Assembly: GCA_045650505.1 (NCBI GenBank)
Contig: JAZRRE010000003.1
Coordinates: 21,845 to 85,844, forward strand
Direction: 5' to 3'
Origin: RGIG1681 sp045650505
Lineage (GTDB): Bacteria > Bacillota > Clostridia > Christensenellales > UBA1242
Length of the DNA: 64,000 bases
Both the position numbers and the translations under genes were made by a program. A model generated the notes under the pieces. It worked only from the letters and a program-made list of their open reading frames with translations. It searched no databases and had not been told where the DNA came from. Every line of letters begins with the position of its first letter. Position 1 is the stretch's first letter. This document shows, one piece after another, positions 21,511 to 29,312 of this stretch.

Positions 21511-24207
21511 TTATTGTTTTTTAAATGGTGCTTTTGGAAGTTTTTTTCCTTTTTTCACAACAGATTTAGTTGTTATTTCAAAGCAGTTGTTGAAATAAGA
21601 CAAGTTTTTAACTTTTTGAAGCACTTTAAAACCCTCATCGGTTCTGGTGTAAACATTTAAATATAAGCCCATTTTTCTGCTAATGCATTTGCTGAAATAG
21701 GTGGTTTTATCTTTGTTTGAACCAATAAGTTTTGGCACGCAAATTGAAAGCCTGAAGTTTTTTGAAATAATTTTTTTCTTAACAAGAATGTATCTTGGGT
21801 CTTGAACGGGTCCTAAAACTTCTTGCATTGCTTTTAAAAAGATATTTGATTGCTCTTTGTTTTCGGTTTTGATAAGGGAATAGAAAACACTATTTTTATC
21901 ATTCTCAAAAGTTTTAATGTTAACTTTAGCACCAAAATTAATGACATCATCTCTTTTTAATGATTTCAAAACTGCACTTGAGAGTGATTTGATTAAATTT
22001 TTTAAGTTTCGTGTGTTAACCACAAAATAAACTTGTCTTAAAATAAGCACGATAAATCCGACGGCAACAACTGTTATTGATAATGTTTTAAATGTTTGAT
22101 TTTTGATTATCATATTAACAAGCATTAAGGCGATTGCAAAGATTGAAAACTTAAATGCTGGTTTCAAAAAGTCATAAAGCCCAATAAAAGGTGCTTTGGC
22201 TTTCGATTTAATAATGTTTCCTTGAATCACTTCGCTTGGTCCATTTCCAAGTGCGATGTCCCAAGATTTTGAAGTGTTTTCACGGTCAGCAGCAAGAGCC
22301 ATAATCTTCTCGTTATATTCAGGCAAATTTTCCTGATTAAAGGTGAGTGGAATTTGACATCTTTCAATTCCGTATTCAATTTCGTTTGTTTCGTAGTTTG
22401 GTGCTAAAAAGGTTTTAAACCTACGCTCAAGTGTTTGATAATCTGTCAGGTTATAACTGCAAATTTCTTCACTTGAATTATCTTCGTTAGGCATAACGGT
22501 TACGAGGTGCCAAATGTTTGAAATTTTGTTTGGCTGATTTTTGTCAACACGAATGGCTCTGCCACGAACTTGGTTTGAAAGCATAAAACTTCCAACAAAA
22601 CTAGCAAATATGAGTGAGTTGATGTTAGGGGAATCCCAACCCTCACCAAGAAGTGATTTTGTGCCAATTACAATTTGAATGTGTCCTGCTTGGAAAAGTT
22701 CGGTCACAATGTTTACTTTGTTTTTGTTGTTAACACCAATAAACGCACACTCAACATAATCAGTGTTTTCAAGTGGTTTAAGAGTATATTTACAGCCATA
22801 GTTTTTGCAGGTTTGTTCAAACTCTTTCAAGATGTTGTTTCGAATAATCACAAGAGTTCCACAAAGCACTGCAAGGTTGGTTTCAGGGTTTTGACGTCTT
22901 GCATACTCAAAAATGCTGACAACAGAAATGTTGTCGATATCATTTTCAGTGCCAATGGCTTTCATTCCAGCTTTTTTGATATAGTCGGTCAAAATGAGCA
23001 TACGAAGGTCTGCTTTAAGGTTTTCTTTTTCGTGTTTTATGATTTCAAGAATGCTTTGCATTTTGCTTTGGCTGGTCATAATTTCTTTATTGATTTTTGG
23101 GTTTGAACCAAGATAAATCTTATTTTTAGAAATCAAGCCGTATCCTTTCAAAATGGTTTCAAAAGAAGTGTAATATTCTTCACCATAAAACTTTGCGTTT
23201 GTTTTTAAATCATTAAGCCATTTCAAAACAACTGAAAGAGAATAAGCCCCTAAACTTGTTTTGTTTTTTAAATATTTCAAAACTTTCGCGTTTGAAGGAA
23301 TGGCAAAATGTTCGGCAATAGTGTAAGCCCCTGAAAACATAGGCAAATATTCAAGAAATTTGTCCATACTCGTTTCAAAATGGGTGATGGAAAGCAACAT
23401 AATGTTTTGAAATGTTTCACTTTCAGCAATTTCTTTAATTGCAAGTTCAGTTTTTTCTTGGTATTTTTTTGCAACCTCAATTTCTTCATTGGTTGGAAAG
23501 TTGCAATAAATGAAATCTTGATGTTTGCAAAGATTCTTTTTTTGCACAAGTTCAGGAACAAGCACTTCTTGGTCAATTTCACCGCAAAGTGAAATATATT
23601 TATTCCATTCGTTGTCATCAGAATCATAAGGTGGGGTGGCAGTTAAGGCAATAATTTTAATGTCACTGCCAAGAGCACCCAAAAACTCAATGAGTGCCTT
23701 GTGCCACTCATTTCTTAAGTGATGTGCTTCATCTAAACAAATAGTTTTGATTCCTTGATTTTTAACGGTTGCAATAAGGTCAAAATCTTCAAAGTTTTCG
23801 TCTTGTTCTTCTTCAAGAGATTCATCATCGCTTTCAAGTGTTTCTTTTGTGCCTTTTTTAAGTTTGTTCATTGCAGAGTGCAAACTTTGATATGTGGTTG
23901 AGGTTAAAAGCAAAGGCTCTTTAAGATTTAATGAAAACAATTCATCATTTTCTTTTTCTGTGTCAACAAACATTTCAAAACGCGATTTCCATTGGTTTTT
24001 AATTGTGATTGTTGGCGAAAAGATAAGGGCAGGTTGTTTTAGCCTTGAAATAAGTTCAAGCCCCAAAATGGTTTTTCCACTTCCTGGTGCAGCCACAATA
24101 TGAATTTTTCCATTCTTGAGATATTTATTTGAGTTGTCAAGAACGTTTTGTTGATAATCTCTAAATGTGCCTTTAAATTGCACTTTGTTAAAATTTAATT
24201 TTTCCAT
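21511..24207 (-). CDS. SF2 DEAH-type helicase with internal membrane segments
   Basis: 898 residues. Helicase core: Walker A AAPGSGKT (39-46), DEAH in CLDEAHHLRN (about 155-165), motif III ALTATPP, and in the second domain GEGWDSPNINSLIF and motif VI QVRGRAIRVD (about 545). This is the type III restriction/RecG-like SF2 branch. Unusually, two hydrophobic stretches lie at about 685-730 (FSIFAIALMLVNMII and LSITVVAVGFIVLIL), followed by a basic C-terminal domain of about 160 residues. That would tether the enzyme to the membrane. Its -10 box ends eight bases before the ATG with no ribosome site, so the mRNA may be leaderless. It is divergent from a Nudix gene. Confidence 0.88.
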   Translation of the reverse strand: MEKLNFNKVQFKGTFRDYQQNVLDNSNKYLKNGKIHIVAAPGSGKTILGLELISRLKQPALIFSPTITIKNQWKSRFEMFVDTEKENDELFSLNLKEPLLLTSTTYQSLHSAMNKLKKGTKETLESDDESLEEEQDENFEDFDLIATVKNQGIKTICLDEAHHLRNEWHKALIEFLGALGSDIKIIALTATPPYDSDDNEWNKYISLCGEIDQEVLVPELVQKKNLCKHQDFIYCNFPTNEEIEVAKKYQEKTELAIKEIAESETFQNIMLLSITHFETSMDKFLEYLPMFSGAYTIAEHFAIPSNAKVLKYLKNKTSLGAYSLSVVLKWLNDLKTNAKFYGEEYYTSFETILKGYGLISKNKIYLGSNPKINKEIMTSQSKMQSILEIIKHEKENLKADLRMLILTDYIKKAGMKAIGTENDIDNISVVSIFEYARRQNPETNLAVLCGTLVIIRNNILKEFEQTCKNYGCKYTLKPLENTDYVECAFIGVNNKNKVNIVTELFQAGHIQIVIGTKSLLGEGWDSPNINSLIFASFVGSFMLSNQVRGRAIRVDKNQPNKISNIWHLVTVMPNEDNSSEEICSYNLTDYQTLERRFKTFLAPNYETNEIEYGIERCQIPLTFNQENLPEYNEKIMALAADRENTSKSWDIALGNGPSEVIQGNIIKSKAKAPFIGLYDFLKPAFKFSIFAIALMLVNMIIKNQTFKTLSITVVAVGFIVLILRQVYFVVNTRNLKNLIKSLSSAVLKSLKRDDVINFGAKVNIKTFENDKNSVFYSLIKTENKEQSNIFLKAMQEVLGPVQDPRYILVKKKIISKNFRLSICVPKLIGSNKDKTTYFSKCISRKMGLYLNVYTRTDEGFKVLQKVKNLSYFNNCFEITTKSVVKKGKKLPKAPFKKQ

Positions 24208-24215
24208 ACACTTTG

Positions 24216-24244
24216 ATTATATCAAAACCAATTATAGTTGACAA
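24216..24244 (-). promoter_or_regulatory. Promoter of the helicase gene
   Basis: On the minus strand TTGTCA (24239-24244), 17 bases, TATAAT (24216-24221). The start codon is at 24207, eight bases past the -10 box. Its -35 box overlaps that of the divergent Nudix promoter. Confidence 0.82.
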
Positions 24245-24265
24245 TTTTTTTGAGAGTCTTATAAT
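24238..24265 (+). promoter_or_regulatory. Promoter of the Nudix gene
   Basis: TTGACA (24238-24243), 16 bases, TATAAT (24260-24265). The -35 box shares five bases with the opposing helicase -35 box. Confidence 0.82.
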
Positions 24266-24308
24266 GAAATAGGCTAGAAAGTTAAAGGTAAAAAAAGGAA
24301 ACAAAAAA

Positions 24309-24779
24309 ATGGAAAAAAGAATAAGCTGCAGAGCAATCATTTTAAACGATGACGGACTAGTTGTTATGTATCGAAACAAAAACGGAAGCGAATATTATAC
24401 ACTTCCTGGTGGAGGAATGGAAAATGCTGAAACCGAACACGAATGTGTGAAAAGAGAATGCATTGAAGAATTTGGAATTTCTGTTGAGCCACTCAAAAAA
24501 CTTTATGTTTTAGAAGACACAAAAACCATTCAACACATTTATTATTGTAAGTGGGTTTCTGGAAAACTTGGAACCGGCACAGGTGAAGAGTTTGAAGCAG
24601 GTAATGGAAAGGGCGTTTACAACCCAATGCAAATTGTGTTTAATAAACTTGCTGAAACAAATTTAGTTCCACCAGAAATCAAAGAGAGAATTTTGAAAGA
24701 TTATAACGCCGACAAAAATTTTGTGGGTGACAGATTTGAATCTGTTTCAAGTGTTATAAAATTAGAGAGTGACTATTAA
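24309..24779 (+). CDS. Nudix hydrolase
   Basis: A 156-residue Mg2+-dependent pyrophosphohydrolase. The Nudix box is perfect: GGMENAETEHECVKRECIEE then FGI, following the pattern G-x5-E-x7-R-E-x2-E-E-x-G. The N-terminal strand (SCRAIILNDDGLVVMYRNKN) and the C-terminal region resemble ADP-ribose/MutT-type members, but substrate cannot be read from the sequence. AAAGGAAAC precedes the ATG. Its promoter is back to back with that of the SF2 helicase. Confidence 0.92.
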   Translation: MEKRISCRAIILNDDGLVVMYRNKNGSEYYTLPGGGMENAETEHECVKRECIEEFGISVEPLKKLYVLEDTKTIQHIYYCKWVSGKLGTGTGEEFEAGNGKGVYNPMQIVFNKLAETNLVPPEIKERILKDYNADKNFVGDRFESVSSVIKLESDY

Positions 24780-24808
24780 AAAAGTGCCGACTAGTTCGGC
24801 ATTTTTTA
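24779..24808 (+). terminator. Terminator of the Nudix gene
   Basis: GTGCCGA and TCGGCA form a short GC-rich stem with loop CTAGT, followed by a T run. Confidence 0.8.
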
Positions 24809-24866
24809 TTTGCTGGTTTTAATTATTCAAAAAACGCAAATCTGCTCTTAATCTTGATAAAATAGG

Positions 24867-24887
24867 GTATTATGTTTCACATAACAC
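24867..24887. repeat. Palindrome family, copy 1
   Basis: GTATTATGT, TTC, ACATAACAC: a near-perfect 9-bp dyad (one mismatch) preceded by GG. Closely related copies lie at 36812-36832 and 60338-60358. It lies between the Nudix and zinc-ribbon genes and could be an operator or a small interspersed palindrome. Confidence 0.75.
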
Positions 24888-25018
24888 TTTATTTTTCTCA
24901 TATTTTTAGGCTGCTAATTAAAAAATTAATGCCTTTTGAAGTTTGGTTAATTTGTTATTGCGTAGTTATAGATTTTATGATAATATATAATCACCGAGCA
25001 ATTATTTAGGAGACAAAA

Positions 25019-25417
25019 ATGGAAGAAGAAAAGAAATATACAATGGCTGAACTTTTAGCTGAAGAAGATGCCAGACTTGCAGAAGAGGCAAAAAAAAGAG
25101 AGCAAGAAAGAATTGAGTATCAAGAAAAACTTCGCATTGAAAAAGAGCAAAGACATCAAGCATATCTTGAAATGAAAGAACAAAAACGCCTTGAGTGGGA
25201 AGCAGAGAAAGAAAGAAGAAGACTTGAGTGGGAAGCAGAAAAAGAAAGACGCGCTAACACTTTTGAAGATAAAACACTTACTTGCAAAAAATGTGGCAAA
25301 GAATGGGTGTGGGAAGCAAGTGAACAAAAGTTCTTTAAAGAAAAAGGTTTCTTTAGACCATCAATGTGCAAAGACTGCAGAAAATCAATCAAGGTTATTA
25401 ACAATTTTAGACAATAA
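25019..25417 (+). CDS. Charged coiled-coil protein with C-terminal zinc-ribbon
   Basis: 132 residues. The first 85 are almost entirely Glu, Lys and Arg with a short repeat (RLEWEAEKERRRLEWEAEKE, an in-frame duplication near 60-78), forming a single long helix. The C-terminal 45 residues hold CKKCGKEW and CKDCRKS, matching the probable zinc-ribbon (zf-trcl type) family, whose role is unknown but which may bind nucleic acid. The ATG follows AGGAGAC. It has its own terminator. Confidence 0.85.
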   Translation: MEEEKKYTMAELLAEEDARLAEEAKKREQERIEYQEKLRIEKEQRHQAYLEMKEQKRLEWEAEKERRRLEWEAEKERRANTFEDKTLTCKKCGKEWVWEASEQKFFKEKGFFRPSMCKDCRKSIKVINNFRQ

Positions 25418-25449
25418 TTTATTGGTTTAAAAAAATAAAAATTTTTTAC

Positions 25450-25482
25450 GAAATTGCTGACTTTTCAGCAATTTTTTTTATT
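25450..25482 (+). terminator. Terminator after the zinc-ribbon gene
   Basis: AAATTGCTGA and TCAGCAATTT around CTTT, followed by a T run. Confidence 0.88.
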
Positions 25483-25503
25483 ATATTCAAGAGAAATAAT
25501 GCA

Positions 25504-25554
25504 TTTAGACAATATTCGACAAAACAAGTCAAAATAAGACAAAATTCAACAAAA
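25504..25554 (-). promoter_or_regulatory. Phased array of Spo0A-box-like sites before spo0A
   Basis: Read on the minus strand, 25515-25524 is TTTTGTCGAA, an exact 0A box (TTTGTCGAA). Related sites TTTTGTCTTA (25535-25544) and TTTTGTTGAA (25545-25554), plus weaker ones near 25507 and 25528, recur every 10-11 bases, one helical turn. The array lies about 100 bases before spo0A and suggests autoregulation, as known for spo0A in other Firmicutes. Confidence 0.75.
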
Positions 25555-25650
25555 CAAAATTTGTGAATCTTTGCGATAATAGATTAAAAGATGCTAAAAT
25601 TTTCGTGTTGCGATTTTTAGCAAAAAATAAAATTTTCAAGGAAGTTTTTT

Positions 25651-26412
25651 ATGGAGAAAAATTTTAATCTGCTTATTGCAAATGATAACGAAGAAGAATC
25701 AAAATTGATTTGTGAAAAACTTACAAAAGACAACGACTTATATGTGATTGAAAACACTAAAAGTGGAAAAGACGCGATTAATTTTGTTAAAGATAAAGAA
25801 TATGATATTGTAATTCTTGATTTAGTGCTTGAAGGCAGTGATGGTTTTGAAGTTATTGAAACAATCAAAAATGCTGGCTATAAAACCAAGATAATTGTCA
25901 TCACTTCACTTTGCAGTGAAACTTTTATCAATAAAGCAATTTCAATGGGTGTTGATTATTACATTTTAAAACCTATTAGCACAGATGTGCTTTCAAAAAG
26001 AGTGAAAGATTTGCTTGCACCAACAAAACTTAAAGTTGCTGGTGGTGCTCCAATGCTTACCGGCAGAGAAGTTGAAGAGAGAATAACCAATATATTTATC
26101 ACTGTTGGAATTCCTGCTCATATTAAAGGCTATCAGTTTTTGAGAGAGGCAATCAAACTTGCGATGGAAGACCCAGACATTATTAATTCAATCACAAAGA
26201 AACTATATCCATCTATTGCTGAAAAATTTGACACCTCTGCTTCAAAGGTTGAAAGGGCAATCAGGCACGCAATTGAAGTGGCTTGGAATAGGGGCAAAAT
26301 TGAAAATATAAACAGCATTTTTGGGCTTACAATTTATGCAAACAATGAAAAGCCAACAAATGGTGAATTTATTGCGTTAGTTGCTGATAAAATGCTGTTA
26401 GATGTTAATTAA
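25651..26412 (+). CDS. spo0A: Sporulation master regulator Spo0A
   Basis: Spo0A is a phosphorelay-activated response regulator that starts sporulation. The receiver (about 1-120) has the acidic pocket ANDNEEE, phospho-acceptor Asp in VILDLVLEGSDGFEV, the switch Thr in VITSL and the Lys in ILKPI. The linker is followed by the Spo0A-specific C-terminal DNA-binding domain (about 140-253): GIPAHIKGYQFLREAI, then SKVERAIRHAIEVAWNRGKI, the signature recognition helix. 253 residues is normal. GGAAG lies seven bases before the ATG. 0A-like boxes lie upstream. It strongly implies a spore-forming lineage. Confidence 0.97.
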   Translation: MEKNFNLLIANDNEEESKLICEKLTKDNDLYVIENTKSGKDAINFVKDKEYDIVILDLVLEGSDGFEVIETIKNAGYKTKIIVITSLCSETFINKAISMGVDYYILKPISTDVLSKRVKDLLAPTKLKVAGGAPMLTGREVEERITNIFITVGIPAHIKGYQFLREAIKLAMEDPDIINSITKKLYPSIAEKFDTSASKVERAIRHAIEVAWNRGKIENINSIFGLTIYANNEKPTNGEFIALVADKMLLDVN

Positions 26413-26415
26413 AAA

Positions 26416-26446
26416 TAAAAAGTGCAGTTCTGCACTTTATTTTTTT
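26416..26446 (+). terminator. Terminator of spo0A
   Basis: AAAGTGCAG and CTGCACTTT around TT, then a T-rich tail. Confidence 0.88.
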
Positions 26447-26508
26447 GGGTAATTTTGCCTAAAACTAGTTATTTTAAGGGCTTTTTTAATACAAAACATT
26501 TATATTCA

Positions 26509-26536
26509 TTAGACTTTTTAGATTTATTTGTATAAA
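26509..26536 (+). promoter_or_regulatory. Promoter of adhE
   Basis: TTAGAC (26509-26514), 16 bases, TATAAA (26531-26536), about 36 bases before the start codon. Confidence 0.6.
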
Positions 26537-26571
26537 ATAGTCGGGTAAGCATAAAAAAAGGAGACTTAAAT

Positions 26572-29187
26572 ATGGATATTTATGTTAAAGATGAAGAGTC
26601 ATTGCTTGCGCAAATAAAGCAAATTAAGGATGCTCAAAAAGAATATTCAACTTACACCCAAGAACAAGTTGATAAAATCTTTAAGGCAGTTGCTATGGTT
26701 GCTAACGATAATAGAATCAACCTCGCAAAAATGGCTCACGAAGAAACAGGTATGGGCGTTATGGAAGACAAGGTTATTAAAAACCATTTTGCTTCTGAAT
26801 ATATTTATAACGCATACAAAGACACAAAAACTGTTGGTGTTGTTGAAGAAGATAAGGCTTATGGTTATGCAAGAATTGCTGACCCAATCGGTATTATTGC
26901 CGCAATTGTTCCAACAACAAACCCAACTTCAACCGTTATTTTCAAAGTGCTTTTAGCCTTGAAAACAAGAAATGGTATTATTATCAGTCCACACCCAAGA
27001 GCAAAAAATTGCACAATTGAAACTGCTAGAATTTTGCTTGAGGCTGCTGTTAAAGCAGGTGCTCCAAAAAATATCATTGGTTGGATTGATGAACCAAGCG
27101 TTCCACTTTCAAGTGTTGTTATGAAGAGTTGTAACATTATTCTTGCAACAGGTGGTCCTGCAATGGTTAAGGCTGCTTATAGTTCAGGCAAGCCAGCAAT
27201 CGGTGTTGGTCCTGGAAATGTTCCTGCAATCATTCACAAATCTGCAGACATTAAACTTGCTGTAAGTTCAATCATTCATTCAAAGATTTTTGATAATGGT
27301 ATGATTTGTGCTTCAGAGCAAGCAGTTTTAACTGATGAATCAATTTATGATGAAGTTAAAGCAGAATTTCAAAAGAGAAATTGCTATTTCTTAAATGATG
27401 AAGAAAAGGCAAAAGTTGTTGAAGTTATGTTCAAAGAGGGTGCTCTTAACGCTAACATTGTTGGAAAATCAGCATTTGCAATTGCTGATATGGCAGGGGT
27501 TAAAGTTCCTGAAAGCACAAAAGTTTTAATGGCTGAAATCACAGATTATAATATTGCCACTGAAAAGTTTGCTCGTGAAAAACTTTCACCGGTTCTTGCG
27601 TTCTATAAATACGCTGATTTTGAAGAAGCAATTATTGGTGCTAAACGCCTCATCAAAGATGGTGGTTACGGACACACTTCTTCACTTTATATCAACACAG
27701 TGACAGAATCAGAAGATTTTGCTCATTATCAAGATAAAATGAGAACTTGTCGTATCGTTATCAACTCACCATCAGCATTTGGTGGAATTGGTGATGTTTA
27801 CAACTTCAAACTTGCTCCATCACTCACACTTGGTTGTGGAACTTGGGGTGGAAACTCTGTTTCAGAAAACGTTGGTGTTAAACACCTTCTCAATATTAAA
27901 ACTGTTGCAATTAGGAGAGAAAATATGTTGTGGCTTCGACTTCCAGAAAAAGTATATTTTAAAAAGGGCTGCCTTCCTGTGGCTCTTAAAGAACTTAAAG
28001 AAGTTATGAACAAAAAGAAAGTTTTTGTTGTTACTGATAACTTCTTATTTAACAATGGTTATGTTAAACCTGTTATTGACGCTCTTTATGATATGGGCAT
28101 TGAATCACAAGTGTTCTTTGATGTTCCACCAGACCCAACACTTTCTTGCGCGAAGAAGGGTGCTGAACTTATGAAATCTTTTGCACCTGATGCAATCATT
28201 GCTGTTGGTGGTGGTTCTGCTATGGACGCTGCTAAAATTATGTGGGTTTTATATGAACACCCAGAAGTTGAATTTGCTGATATGGCAATGAGATTCAGCG
28301 ATATTAGAAAGAGAGTTTACACATTCCCAAAAATGGGTGAAAAGGCATACTTTATTGCTGTTCCAACAAGTTCAGGAACCGGAAGTGAAGTGACTCCATT
28401 TGCAGTTATCACTGATGACGCAACAGGAATTAAATATCCACTTGCTGATTATGAACTTCTTCCAAATATGGCTATTGTTGAAACTGATATGATGATGAGT
28501 GCTCCAAAGGGCTTAACTGCTGCTTCTGGTATCGATGCTCTTATTCATAGTTTAGAGGCTTATGTTTCAGTTATGGCTTCTGATTACACCGATGGTCTTG
28601 CACTTCAAGCAATCAAAATGATTTTTGAATATCTTCCAAGATGTTATAACGACGGTCAAACAGACTTTGTTGCTCGTGAAAAAATGGCAAATGCTGCAAC
28701 AATGGCAGGTATTGCTTTTGCAAACGCATTCCTTGGTGTTTGCCACAGTTTGGCACACAAACTTGGTGCTTTCCACCACATTCCTCACGGTATTGCAAAT
28801 GCTCTTGTTATTGAAGATGTAATTCGTTTTAATGCAAGTGAAACACCAACAAAGATGGGAACATTCCCACAATATGACCACCCAAAGACACTTCGCAAAT
28901 ATGCAGAAATTGCTGAAGCTCTTGGTCTTAAAGGCAAAACTGATGAAGAAAAACTTGAATCACTCATCAAAGCAGTTGCTGACCTTAAAGAAAAAGTGGG
29001 AATCAAGAGAACCATTGCTGAATATAATGTTACTGAAGAAAACTTTGTTAAATCTCTTGATGATATGTGTATGCAAGCATTTGATGACCAATGCACAGGT
29101 GCAAACCCAAGATATCCACTTATCTCTGAACTTAAACAAATTTATGAAAATGCATTTTATGGCACTTTCGGAAGAAATATAAAATAA
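26572..29187 (+). CDS. adhE: Bifunctional acetaldehyde-CoA/alcohol dehydrogenase
   Basis: AdhE reduces acetyl-CoA to acetaldehyde and then ethanol, recycling NADH in fermentation; the protein forms filaments (spirosomes). At 871 residues it is full length. The N-terminal aldehyde dehydrogenase (about 1-440) has the catalytic Cys in DNGMICASEQA (about 247); the C-terminal iron alcohol dehydrogenase (about 455-871) has GGGSAMDAAKIMW for NAD binding and HSLAHKLGAFHHIPHG for iron. AGGAG precedes the ATG. It works with the pyruvate formate-lyase genes at 56-59 kb. Monocistronic, with its own terminator. Confidence 0.97.
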   Translation: MDIYVKDEESLLAQIKQIKDAQKEYSTYTQEQVDKIFKAVAMVANDNRINLAKMAHEETGMGVMEDKVIKNHFASEYIYNAYKDTKTVGVVEEDKAYGYARIADPIGIIAAIVPTTNPTSTVIFKVLLALKTRNGIIISPHPRAKNCTIETARILLEAAVKAGAPKNIIGWIDEPSVPLSSVVMKSCNIILATGGPAMVKAAYSSGKPAIGVGPGNVPAIIHKSADIKLAVSSIIHSKIFDNGMICASEQAVLTDESIYDEVKAEFQKRNCYFLNDEEKAKVVEVMFKEGALNANIVGKSAFAIADMAGVKVPESTKVLMAEITDYNIATEKFAREKLSPVLAFYKYADFEEAIIGAKRLIKDGGYGHTSSLYINTVTESEDFAHYQDKMRTCRIVINSPSAFGGIGDVYNFKLAPSLTLGCGTWGGNSVSENVGVKHLLNIKTVAIRRENMLWLRLPEKVYFKKGCLPVALKELKEVMNKKKVFVVTDNFLFNNGYVKPVIDALYDMGIESQVFFDVPPDPTLSCAKKGAELMKSFAPDAIIAVGGGSAMDAAKIMWVLYEHPEVEFADMAMRFSDIRKRVYTFPKMGEKAYFIAVPTSSGTGSEVTPFAVITDDATGIKYPLADYELLPNMAIVETDMMMSAPKGLTAASGIDALIHSLEAYVSVMASDYTDGLALQAIKMIFEYLPRCYNDGQTDFVAREKMANAATMAGIAFANAFLGVCHSLAHKLGAFHHIPHGIANALVIEDVIRFNASETPTKMGTFPQYDHPKTLRKYAEIAEALGLKGKTDEEKLESLIKAVADLKEKVGIKRTIAEYNVTEENFVKSLDDMCMQAFDDQCTGANPRYPLISELKQIYENAFYGTFGRNIK

Positions 29188-29198
29188 TTAAAAAATAA

Positions 29199-29236
29199 AC
29201 AAAAAAGGGTTCTATTTTAGAACCCTTTTTGTTTTT
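29199..29236 (+). terminator. Terminator of adhE
   Basis: AAAAAGGGTTCT and AGAACCCTTTTT around five bases, then a T-rich tail. Confidence 0.92.
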
Positions 29237-29238
29237 GT

Positions 29239-29268
29239 TTGACTTTGAGTTTTTAATGTTGATATACT
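29239..29268 (+). promoter_or_regulatory. Promoter of the Glu/Lys-rich protein gene
   Basis: TTGACT (29239-29244), 18 bases, TATACT (29263-29268), 44 bases before the start codon. Confidence 0.7.
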
Positions 29269-29312
29269 TAACTTAATTATAGAAAAATTAAGACTTAAGA
29301 GGATTTTACACT

